Assembly: GCA_026400595.1 (NCBI GenBank)
Contig: JAPLOT010000063.1
Coordinates: forward strand, 1 to 8,569
From: Alphaproteobacteria bacterium
Lineage (GTDB): Bacteria > Pseudomonadota > Alphaproteobacteria > Rhizobiales > Aestuariivirgaceae
Length of the DNA stretch: 8,569 nucleotides
Direction: 5' to 3'
Positions 1 to 6,532 of the stretch are shown piece by piece. The notes under the pieces are model-generated. The model was not told the origin of the DNA, ran no database searches, and saw only the letters and a program-made list of their open reading frames with translations. Both the position numbers and the translations under genes were made by a program. The number at the start of each line of letters is the position of its first letter. Position 1 is the first letter of the stretch.

Positions 1-688
1 GTTGGCGGCTGTCAATGGTAGAGACGAAATCCGACGACAGCTCACGGGCATTCTGGCCTGAGATGTAACTCGCCATATGCAGGGCATGAATACCGCAATC
101 GGCGAACTGTCCCGAGATTCCGGCCTGGGCCGGATCATAGCGCCAGCGCATGCGGGGGTTTTCAGCATCGGCCGCGTCGGCATGAAAGCCATGTGAAAAC
201 TCGACAACGATCAACCTGATCTTGCCAAGATCGCCGCGCGCGACCATGGCACGCATGTGGCGCACCAGCGAATAGCCGGTATAGCCATAATTGACGGCAC
301 AAATGGCGCCAGTGCGCTTGGCCGTCGCTGCAATGTCCTCAGCCTCCTCGACCGTCACGGTCATGGGCTTTTCGCACAGAACGTTGATTCCAGCCTCGAG
401 GAAGGCCTTGGTGATAGCGTAGTGGGTGGCGTTGGGCGTGGCCACAGTTACCAAGTCAATGCGGTCCTTGCGGGAGATCTCACCCGCCAGCATCTCATTC
501 CAGTCGCCGTAGGCGCGATCCTGCGGAATGCCGAGACGAAGCGCAAACTCGCGTCCCCTTTCGCGGTCGACGTCGAGAGCGGCAGCTTGCAGTTCGAAGC
601 GCGCGTCAAGAGCAGAACAGATGCGGTGCACCGGTCCGATCTGGCTGCCCTCGCCGCCGCCGATCATGCCCCATGCGAGTTTGCTCAT
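1..688 (-). CDS. Gfo/Idh/MocA-family oxidoreductase, partial (C-terminus outside window)
   Basis: This is an NAD(P)-dependent sugar/cyclitol dehydrogenase, probably cytoplasmic. Starting from the ATG at 686-688 the frame stays open for 229 residues to the window edge, so about 150 C-terminal residues are missing compared with the usual 350-390. Seen: an N-terminal Rossmann nucleotide-binding motif (GMIGGGEGSQIG, residues 7-18), the family's EKP motif (Glu106-Lys107-Pro108, Lys being the usual catalytic residue), and Asp197...His201 in SGQFADCGIHALH, matching the D-x3-H pair that lines the active site. AGGA lies about 8 bases before the ATG. The start is 11 bases after the stop of the IolE-like gene, so it is the third gene of the minus-strand operon. 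Its neighbours suggest it oxidises an inositol isomer or a related ketose. Substrate and cofactor cannot be read from the sequence. It is clearly not a near-duplicate of the other dehydrogenase at 1615-2730. Confidence 0.9.
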   Translation of the reverse strand, partial: MSKLAWGMIGGGEGSQIGPVHRICSALDARFELQAAALDVDRERGREFALRLGIPQDRAYGDWNEMLAGEISRKDRIDLVTVATPNATHYAITKAFLEAGINVLCEKPMTVTVEEAEDIAATAKRTGAICAVNYGYTGYSLVRHMRAMVARGDLGKIRLIVVEFSHGFHADAADAENPRMRWRYDPAQAGISGQFADCGIHALHMASYISGQNARELSSDFVSTIDSRQ

Positions 689-699
689 GGTAAGTCCTG

Positions 700-1593
700 T
701 CAGTTGAAGCCGATTGATGTGAGGTAGCCGCGGTTGGCGCGAGCGTCGTCAATGGGAGAGGTTGGTCCCGCCGGATCGCAGTCCTGCTCCACCGTGCACC
801 AGCCTTCATAGGAATGATCAAGAAGCAGTTGGCGAACTGCTTTGAAGTCCGTCATGCCCTTGCCGAGGTTGCAGAAGATGCCTTGTCCGCATGCGTCGTA
901 GAAGCCCGTCCGTTTCGAGACCGCATCGGCCTTCACCGCGGGATCGATATCCTTGAAATGCACATAGGCGATGCGATCCATGTGACGCCCCATGAACGCA
1001 ACAGGATCGAAGCCGGCGTAGTGAGAATGACCGGTATCGAGGCAGATCTTGAGTAGGGCCGGGTCGATATCAGTAAGCAGCCGTTCCACTTCGGGTTCGA
1101 AGTCGATGAAGCCCGCGGCATGCGGGTGGATTGAAACGGTGAGACCAAACTCTTCGGTCCCGAGGCGGGCGATGTCACGGAAGCGGCCAGCAAAGGCCTT
1201 CCACTCCATTTGATCCATTTGCTCGGCCTCACCCGGCCGTCCGGCAGTGGGGGCGCGTCGCGGGGAAATCGAATCGATCAGCACCATATGGCGAGCGCCA
1301 TGGGCCTTCAGTGCCTTGGCTGTGCGGACCGCGGCGTCCTTCACTTCGTTCCATTTTGCCGGATCATGAAACGGCCGGAATACGACACCGCCGATCAGTT
1401 CGAGACCACGGCTTTGCAAGGCCTCGCCCAACACCAGGGGATCCTCCGGCATATAGCCGATCGGACCAAGTTCAATGCCCTCATAACCTGCGGCTCTGCA
1501 TTCATCGAGCACGCGCTGCCAGGTCGGATAGCGGGGATCGCTGGCAAACTCGATCCCCCATGAACACGGCGCATTCCCAATTCTGATAGTCAT
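700..1593 (-). CDS. IolE-like TIM-barrel enzyme (myo-inosose-2 dehydratase / sugar phosphate isomerase-epimerase family)
   Basis: The protein has 297 residues, close to the ~300 of IolE. In the inositol pathway IolE removes water from 2-keto-myo-inositol to give 3D-trihydroxycyclohexane-1,2-dione, the substrate of IolD. Seen: the start IRIGNAPCSWG, the repeat-like GYEGIELG (residues 37-43), SIHPH (154-158), LDTGHSHYAG (185-194), YVHFKD (210-215) and a C-terminal YEGWCTVEQDCDP (262-274). This is the order found in IolE and other xylose-isomerase-like TIM barrels. Candidate metal ligands are Glu41, Asp186, His212 and Glu269. The ATG at 1591-1593 is chosen because GAGG lies 8 bases before it; a TTG two codons earlier is possible. 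It sits 21 bases after the upstream dehydrogenase gene and 11 before the next. IolD across the divergent promoter supports the dehydratase role, but an epimerase or isomerase acting on another cyclitol cannot be excluded. Confidence 0.8.
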   Translation of the reverse strand: MTIRIGNAPCSWGIEFASDPRYPTWQRVLDECRAAGYEGIELGPIGYMPEDPLVLGEALQSRGLELIGGVVFRPFHDPAKWNEVKDAAVRTAKALKAHGARHMVLIDSISPRRAPTAGRPGEAEQMDQMEWKAFAGRFRDIARLGTEEFGLTVSIHPHAAGFIDFEPEVERLLTDIDPALLKICLDTGHSHYAGFDPVAFMGRHMDRIAYVHFKDIDPAVKADAVSKRTGFYDACGQGIFCNLGKGMTDFKAVRQLLLDHSYEGWCTVEQDCDPAGPTSPIDDARANRGYLTSIGFN

Positions 1594-1614
1594 TTCCAAG
1601 GCCTCGACATGTGA

Positions 1615-2730
1615 TCAAATGCTGTCAACGTCAATCCATCGGCGCTGCTCGTGGGAGATCCAGGCTGCCTCGATGACCTGATTGACCCGCATACCGTCCT
1701 CGAAGGTCGGCCATACCGGCTGCCGGGCAGCAATCGCCTGGAGGAAGTCCTTCGCTTCGATGATGATCTGATCCTGGTATCCGGTGCCATGGCCTGGCCC
1801 CAGGCAGAAGGGCTCGTAATCCGGGTGAAGCGGTCCCGTGAGAATCTTGGAAAAACCCTGGCGGTCAGGCTTGGCGTCGCCCCTATAGAGCCACAACGCG
1901 TTTTGGTCCTCTTGGTCGAAGCGCAATGCACCCTTTGTACCGAAGATCTCATAGGCATAGCCCATCTTGCGACCGGTCGCGATGCGGCTGATGTAGAGAG
2001 ACCCCATTGCACCGTTGGCAAAACGGCACATGATCTGTGCATGGTCGTCGTTGGTGACCGCTATCAGACCATGGGGCGAAGGCCTGACCGCATGCACCGT
2101 CTCGATGTCCGCGATCAGCGATCTGATCGGTCCCGCCAGCGCCAGCGTGGCATTTATGATGTGCGGTGACAGATCTCCCATGTTGCCATTCGCCCGCCCA
2201 CTTGTGCGCCATGAGGCGGGAAGGCTCGGATCAGCGAGGAAATCCTCAGTATGCTCGCCGCGGAAGTAGGTGATTTCACCGATCTCGCCCGACGACACGA
2301 TCTGACGGGCGAGTTGCGAGGCTGGTGTACGGATGTAGTTGAACCCCGTCATGGTGATGCAATTGCTTTTCGCGGCGGCGGCCACCATGACACGGCTGTC
2401 CTCCAGCCCCATGCCAAGCGGTTTCTCACAGAAAACGTGTTTGCCCCGCGCCAAGGCTGCAAGCGCGATTTCGCGATGGGTCTCCTGCGGGCTGGCGATC
2501 ACCACCGCCTCGACAGCCGGATCCTCCACCAGGGCGTGCCAATCGGCGGTGGAACGGGCAAATCCGAACTGCCGGGCCTTGTTCGCGGCCCCTTGGGCCG
2601 TGGTGGTGCAGATCACTTCCAGTGTTGGCCGCAGCTTCGTATCAAAAACCGCTGCGACAGCCGTCATGGCGACGGCATGGGCCTTGCCCATGTAGCCACC
2701 CCCCACAATCCCGATGCCGATCTTGGTCAT
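1615..2730 (-). CDS. Gfo/Idh/MocA-family oxidoreductase, probable inositol-type dehydrogenase
   Basis: This 371-residue NAD(P)-dependent dehydrogenase is the first gene of the minus-strand operon. Seen: the Rossmann motif GIGIVGGGYMGKAHA (residues 5-19), CEKPLG with Glu102-Lys103-Pro104, and GNMGDLSPHIIN giving Asp186 and His190, the residues that pair with the EKP lysine in catalysis. The length is normal for the family (IolG about 340, related enzymes 360-390). The likely role is oxidation of an inositol or inositol derivative to the keto form that enters the IolE/IolD route; whether the substrate is myo-, scyllo-, chiro-inositol or a glycoside cannot be told. The ATG at 2728-2730 is preferred because the Rossmann strand begins four residues later and GGGTGGA lies just upstream. 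Non-ATG starts at 2739 (GTG) and 2751 (TTG) would lie in or beside the operator and are less likely. Confidence 0.88.
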   Translation of the reverse strand: MTKIGIGIVGGGYMGKAHAVAMTAVAAVFDTKLRPTLEVICTTTAQGAANKARQFGFARSTADWHALVEDPAVEAVVIASPQETHREIALAALARGKHVFCEKPLGMGLEDSRVMVAAAAKSNCITMTGFNYIRTPASQLARQIVSSGEIGEITYFRGEHTEDFLADPSLPASWRTSGRANGNMGDLSPHIINATLALAGPIRSLIADIETVHAVRPSPHGLIAVTNDDHAQIMCRFANGAMGSLYISRIATGRKMGYAYEIFGTKGALRFDQEDQNALWLYRGDAKPDRQGFSKILTGPLHPDYEPFCLGPGHGTGYQDQIIIEAKDFLQAIAARQPVWPTFEDGMRVNQVIEAAWISHEQRRWIDVDSI

Positions 2731-2741
2731 CGTATCCACCC

Positions 2742-2770
2742 AACATTGCAACCGGTTGCAAAAAAGTCAA
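2742..2770 (-). promoter_or_regulatory. Candidate promoter of the minus-strand dehydrogenase operon
   Basis: On the minus strand TTGACT (2770-2765, five of six matches to the -35 consensus) is followed after 17 bases by AATGTT (2747-2742, only three of six). The spacer contains nearly all of the operator at 2747-2760. Transcription would begin near 2735, leaving almost no leader before the ATG at 2730, which weakens the call. The -35 element is good and the -10 is poor. Confidence 0.35.
2747..2760. promoter_or_regulatory. LacI-family-type operator in the divergent promoter region
   Basis: TGCAACCGGTTGCA is a perfect 14-base palindrome with a central CG. It fits the general LacI/GalR-family operator pattern TGnAAnCGnTTnCA at every fixed position. 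It lies 17 bases before the ATG of the minus-strand dehydrogenase and 53 bases before iolD. Its right half overlaps a candidate -35 box for iolD, and it fills the spacer of the candidate minus-strand promoter. A bound repressor should therefore block both operons. No regulator gene is visible in the window. The palindrome is seen directly; the regulator family is inferred from the consensus. Confidence 0.75.
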
Positions 2771-2784
2771 ACCGCATTTATGTT
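2756..2784 (+). promoter_or_regulatory. Candidate promoter of the iolD-iolC-iolB-aldolase operon
   Basis: TTGCAA (2756-2761) and TATGTT (2779-2784) are separated by exactly 17 bases. Each matches the sigma-70-type consensus at four of six positions. Transcription would start near 2791, giving a leader of about 23 bases that contains the GGAGAG ribosome binding site (2804-2809) before the ATG at 2814. The -35 box overlaps the right half of the palindromic operator, a typical layout for repression. Confidence 0.5.
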
Positions 2785-2813
2785 CGCGCGTCAAGAACGA
2801 TGTGGAGAGTCGA

Positions 2814-4700
2814 ATGTCATCTGACACACGAACCATCCGACTGACGATGGCACAGGCGCTGGTCCGCCACCTCGCGGCTCAGTTCATCGAGACCGGTGAT
2901 GGCCGGGAACGCCTTTGCGGTGGCGGTTTTGCCATCTTCGGCCATGGCAATGTGACCTGCCTGGGCGAGGCTCTCTACGAATTCCGGAAGGAACTGCCGA
3001 TCTGGCGCGGCCAAAACGAACAGTCGATGGCGATGGCAGCTATCGCCTATGCCAAGCAGAAGCTGCGCCGGCGTTTCATGTTTGCCACCGCCTCGGCTGG
3101 CCCGGGCACCACCAACATGCTGACCTCGGCCGCCATCGCCCATACGAACCGCTTGCCGCTCTTGCTGCTCTGCGGCGACAGCTATGCGACCCGCCTGCCG
3201 GACCCCGTTCTCCAGCAGGTCGAGCATTTCGGCAATCCCACTCTGTCCGTCACAGACGCCTTCAAATCCGTATCGCGGTACTGGGACCGCATCAGCCATC
3301 CGGCGCAGCTTCTCCAGTCATTGCCTGTCGCCATCGCCACGCTGCTCGATCCAGCCGATTGCGGACCGGCCTTCCTCGCCTTACCGCAGGATGTGCAAGG
3401 TTGGGCCTATGATTATCCAGTCGAATTCTTCGCCGAACGCACGCACCGCATCCGTCGCCAGCCGCCCGATGGACGAGACATCGTCGAAGCCGCAGCCCTC
3501 CTGAAAACGGCCGAACGGCCCGTCATCATTGCGGGTGGAGGGATTCAGTATTCGGGTGCGGCCGAAATCCTCTCCCATTTCGCCGAGGCCCACAACATTC
3601 CAGTCGTGGAGACCATCGCCGGCCGGGCCAACCTGGTCTTCGACCACCGACTGAATTGCGGCCCGATCGGAGTCACGGGCTCCAACTCGGCCAACGCCAT
3701 TGCGGCGAAGGCTGACGTGATCCTGGCAATCGGCACACGGCTCCAGGACTTCACCACAGGCTCATGGACCGCCTTCTCGCGCGACGCTCGACTGATCACG
3801 GTGAATGTTTGCCGCTTTGATGCCGGAAAACATCTGGCCTTGCCGGTGGTCGGCGATGCAAGACTTGCGATCGGAGAGCTTTCGACTGCACTGGGCAGAT
3901 ACTCTGCGTCCACGAGCTGGACCGATTTCGCCTCCACCGAACAAGCCGCCTGGAACGCCTATGTCGACGAGAACATCAGCCCCCGCGACCGGGATGGCGG
4001 AAATCGTCCCATGTCCTATGCCCAGGTCATTGGCGCGGTGAACGCACTCTGCGATCCGCGCGACCGCGTCGTCACGGCGGCGGGCGGCCTGCCCGCAGAA
4101 GTTGCCGCGAACTGGCGTACAAAGTCTCCAGGCACCGTCGATGTGGAGTTCGGTTACTCCTGCATGGGTTACGAGATTGCCGGAGGCTGGGGCGCGCGCA
4201 TCGCACAGCTGGAAAGTGAGCCTAGCAATGACACCATCGTTCTGGTTGGCGACGGTTCCTATCTCCTGCTCAACTCGGACATCTATTCCTCCGTTTTGAC
4301 GGCCAAGAAGCTGATCATCATCGTCTGCGACAATGGCGGCTTTGCCGTCATCAACAAGCTGCAGAACAACACCGGAAACATCTCGTTCAACAACCTTATC
4401 AAGGACTGCAACATCGAGGGCGAGCCTTTCGCCGTCGACTTCGGGGCCCATGCCAGATCAATGGGGGCAGAGGCTGAGACAGTGACCTCTATCACCGCCC
4501 TGAAGGAGGCGTTTCTTCGCGCCAAAGCGGCCACGCGAACCTATGTGATCTCACTTCAGGTCGACGCTTTCGACGGCTGGACCACCGAAGGACATACATG
4601 GTGGGAGGTCGGTACCCCAGCGGTCTCGAATCGCCCGGAGGTCAGGCATTCTCACGAAAGCGTCGAGCGAGGACGGAAGAACCAGAGGGCGGGGATCTGA
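2814..4700 (+). CDS. iolD: 3D-(3,5/4)-trihydroxycyclohexane-1,2-dione hydrolase (ThDP-dependent, IolD)
   Basis: IolD opens the six-carbon ring of 3D-trihydroxycyclohexane-1,2-dione by hydrolysis to 5-deoxy-glucuronate, the committed step of inositol breakdown. The protein has 628 residues, the normal length. It has the three-part ThDP-enzyme layout: an N-terminal pyrimidine-binding domain (about 10-180) with the catalytic-type glutamate Glu69 in WRGQNEQ, a central domain (about 210-360), and a C-terminal pyrophosphate-binding domain with Gly479-Asp480-Gly481 and Asn507, the cofactor/Mg motif. The C-terminal EGHTWWEVGTPAVSNRPEVR is characteristic of IolD. The ATG at 2814 has GGAGAG six bases upstream; the reading frame stays open upstream to 2622, but only antisense to the divergent gene. 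It is the first gene of the plus operon and probably sets flux into it. Identification is firm. Confidence 0.97.
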   Translation: MSSDTRTIRLTMAQALVRHLAAQFIETGDGRERLCGGGFAIFGHGNVTCLGEALYEFRKELPIWRGQNEQSMAMAAIAYAKQKLRRRFMFATASAGPGTTNMLTSAAIAHTNRLPLLLLCGDSYATRLPDPVLQQVEHFGNPTLSVTDAFKSVSRYWDRISHPAQLLQSLPVAIATLLDPADCGPAFLALPQDVQGWAYDYPVEFFAERTHRIRRQPPDGRDIVEAAALLKTAERPVIIAGGGIQYSGAAEILSHFAEAHNIPVVETIAGRANLVFDHRLNCGPIGVTGSNSANAIAAKADVILAIGTRLQDFTTGSWTAFSRDARLITVNVCRFDAGKHLALPVVGDARLAIGELSTALGRYSASTSWTDFASTEQAAWNAYVDENISPRDRDGGNRPMSYAQVIGAVNALCDPRDRVVTAAGGLPAEVAANWRTKSPGTVDVEFGYSCMGYEIAGGWGARIAQLESEPSNDTIVLVGDGSYLLLNSDIYSSVLTAKKLIIIVCDNGGFAVINKLQNNTGNISFNNLIKDCNIEGEPFAVDFGAHARSMGAEAETVTSITALKEAFLRAKAATRTYVISLQVDAFDGWTTEGHTWWEVGTPAVSNRPEVRHSHESVERGRKNQRAGI

Positions 4701-4702
4701 CC

Positions 4703-5671
4703 GTGAACCTCGCGCGACTACGGCATAACCAGTTCCTGGTGCTGGGACGTGCCGGCATGGACCTTTATGCCGATCCGCCCGGAACGAGGGTTGAGCAGGC
4801 GGAAAAGTTCTCGTCAGCGCTTGGAGGTTCGGCGGCAAACATCGCTGCCGCAATCATGAGACTCGGCGGAACCGTGGCCCTGATTACCGTCGTGTCGGAC
4901 GACGCAGTCGGTCGATTCATCCGTAACCAGCTTCGCCACTACGGCGTCGACACCAGCTACGTGACCACGACTGGCGGTGAAGCGCGCAGTTCGCTGGCGG
5001 TCGTCGAGACCCGAAGTGAAGACTGCCAATCGGTGATCTACCGCAATGGAGCTGCTGATTTCGCGCTAACCGACGGGCACGTTGCCAAGATCGCTTACGG
5101 AGACTTCGGTTGCCTGGTGGTCACAGGCACGAGCCTGGCGATGGAACCTTCGCGCGGCGCCACATTTCAGGCTATGGCACTGGCCCGCGAGGCGGGCGTC
5201 GTGATCGCTCTCGATGCGGACTACCGGCCCTATTCCTGGTCGAGCAGAGCTGAAGCCAGAGAGATCTGCGCTCGCGCCGCAATGCTCAGCGACATTGTCA
5301 TCGGAAACGACGTCGAGTTCGCTGTCATGGCGGGTGAACATGACGGACTTGACCTTGCGCGAGACCTGGCAGCGGACGGAGCACGCATTGCCGTCTACAA
5401 GATGGGCGAAAAGGGTTCGGTCACCTTCTGCGACGGCCAGTCATTTGAGACGGGTATCTATGCCGTCACGGCACTGAAGCCCACAGGGGCGGGCGACGCC
5501 TTCATGGGAGGACTTCTGACGAGCCTCGCTGCCGGGCTGGACCTCGAAACAGCCGTGCGGCGGGGATCTGCCGCGGCCGCCATCGTCGTCACTCGCGTGG
5601 GCTGTGCCCCCGCCATGCCAAACAACTCCGAATTGGCGAGTTTTATCGCCGGCTACCCCGCCAGGACCTGA
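4703..5671 (+). CDS. iolC: 5-dehydro-2-deoxygluconokinase (PfkB family, IolC)
   Basis: IolC phosphorylates 5-dehydro-2-deoxy-D-gluconate at C6 using ATP. The product has 322 residues and one domain, a ribokinase-like PfkB fold. Seen: LGGSAANIA (residues 40-48), the first PfkB signature; DADYRPYSW (171-179), typical of IolC; GNDVEF (201-206); and the second signature PTGAGDAFMGG (260-270) with the catalytic base Asp265. The C-terminal VGCAPAMP is also typical. GTG at 4703-4705 is chosen as start: it is 2 bases after the iolD stop, with a GGGG ribosome binding site at 4691-4694 inside the end of iolD. An upstream ATG at 4598 in the same frame would add 35 residues without family resemblance. 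Many alphaproteobacterial IolC proteins carry a C-terminal DUF2090 aldolase-like domain; this one stops without it. Confidence 0.95.
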   Translation: MNLARLRHNQFLVLGRAGMDLYADPPGTRVEQAEKFSSALGGSAANIAAAIMRLGGTVALITVVSDDAVGRFIRNQLRHYGVDTSYVTTTGGEARSSLAVVETRSEDCQSVIYRNGAADFALTDGHVAKIAYGDFGCLVVTGTSLAMEPSRGATFQAMALAREAGVVIALDADYRPYSWSSRAEAREICARAAMLSDIVIGNDVEFAVMAGEHDGLDLARDLAADGARIAVYKMGEKGSVTFCDGQSFETGIYAVTALKPTGAGDAFMGGLLTSLAAGLDLETAVRRGSAAAAIVVTRVGCAPAMPNNSELASFIAGYPART

Positions 5672-5689
5672 TCTCAAAGGATGAAGGCC

Positions 5690-6532
5690 ATGCATATTCC
5701 ACCCTTTGACAACAACAACCGACCAATCATCGATGCAGATGATGCCCGTGTGCCATTGAACTACTTCAACATCGTCAAGCTCGCCCGCGACCAGTCCTTC
5801 ACCTACATCGTTCCGGGCTATGAGACCGGGATCGTGCCGGCGACCGGAACCGTCGACATTGATGTCGAAGGTGAAGCGTTTCATGGTATCGGCCAGCGCG
5901 GCGTCGACGTCTGGGATGGCGAGCCTGAGGGCGTCTACGCTCCGTCAGGCGCTAAGGTCACGATGACCTGCATCTCCGAACGCACCGAGGTCTTCATTGC
6001 AGGGGCCAGGTTTGATGGCGTGCTCAGCCCCTTCGCGGTCCGCGTAGAGGACATCGACAGGGTGCAGTATGGCTCAGACGACACCAAGACCCATCGCAAA
6101 ATCAAGCATATTCTCGGCACCAAGTACCGTGATCGGGTGGGACGACTGCTGGTGTCCGAACTCTTTACCGTCGGACAAGGTGGCTGGTCGGGATTTCCGC
6201 CGCACAAGCATGACACCGACCGACTGCCGCTCGAGACCCGCCACGACGAGACCTACAACTTCCGCTTTCGGCCCAATCATGGCTTTGGCCTGCAGCTCGT
6301 GCAGCGTGAGGATGGTGAGATCGGCGATGCCTATCACCTGGTGGACGGCTCAACGATCATTCTCGACAAGGGCTATCACCCCTGCGTTGCCGCTCCCGGC
6401 TATGAAATGTACTACTTCACCATTCTGGGCGGCCTGAGCCAGCGGCCGCTGGTGCAGTTTTTTCAGCCTGCTCACGCCTACCAGATCGAGACCATTCCGG
6501 GCATCAAGGACATGATCGCGAAGTTCAAATGA
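5690..6532 (+). CDS. iolB: 5-deoxy-glucuronate isomerase (IolB)
   Basis: IolB converts 5-deoxy-glucuronate, the IolD product, to 5-dehydro-2-deoxy-D-gluconate, the IolC substrate. The protein has 280 residues (family about 270) and the double-cupin layout. Seen in the C-terminal cupin: SGFPPHKHD with His172 and His174, HDETYNFRF with Glu187, and DKGYHPCVAAPGYEMYY with His230. These are the likely metal ligands and the most conserved stretch of IolB. The ATG at 5690 is chosen because AAGGATGAAGG lies directly before it at good spacing. An ATG three codons earlier (5681) has only an adjacent AAAGG and would give 283 residues. The gene lies 18 bases after iolC, and its stop overlaps the next start as ATGA. 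Function is confident; the exact start is not. Confidence 0.96.
   Translation: MHIPPFDNNNRPIIDADDARVPLNYFNIVKLARDQSFTYIVPGYETGIVPATGTVDIDVEGEAFHGIGQRGVDVWDGEPEGVYAPSGAKVTMTCISERTEVFIAGARFDGVLSPFAVRVEDIDRVQYGSDDTKTHRKIKHILGTKYRDRVGRLLVSELFTVGQGGWSGFPPHKHDTDRLPLETRHDETYNFRFRPNHGFGLQLVQREDGEIGDAYHLVDGSTIILDKGYHPCVAAPGYEMYYFTILGGLSQRPLVQFFQPAHAYQIETIPGIKDMIAKFK

Noticed and set aside
257..727. 156-codon plus-strand open frame opposite the partial dehydrogenase
   Set aside because: The minus strand here encodes a clear Gfo/Idh/MocA protein with its nucleotide-binding and EKP motifs; the plus-strand product has no recognisable domain.
1..2730. The two Gfo/Idh/MocA genes as a tandem duplication
   Set aside because: Their motifs share only family-level similarity (different Rossmann loops, different residues around EKP and the catalytic Asp/His), so they are distant paralogues, not a recent duplicate.
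2622..2813. Upstream in-frame extension of iolD to an ATG at 2622
   Set aside because: The extra 64 residues lie antisense to the divergent dehydrogenase gene and across the promoter/operator, do not resemble IolD, and the ATG at 2814 has a good ribosome binding site.
3762..4451. 229-codon open frame on the minus strand inside iolD
   Set aside because: It is fully antisense to well-conserved IolD sequence, its translation shows no family resemblance, and long antisense frames are common in GC-rich DNA.
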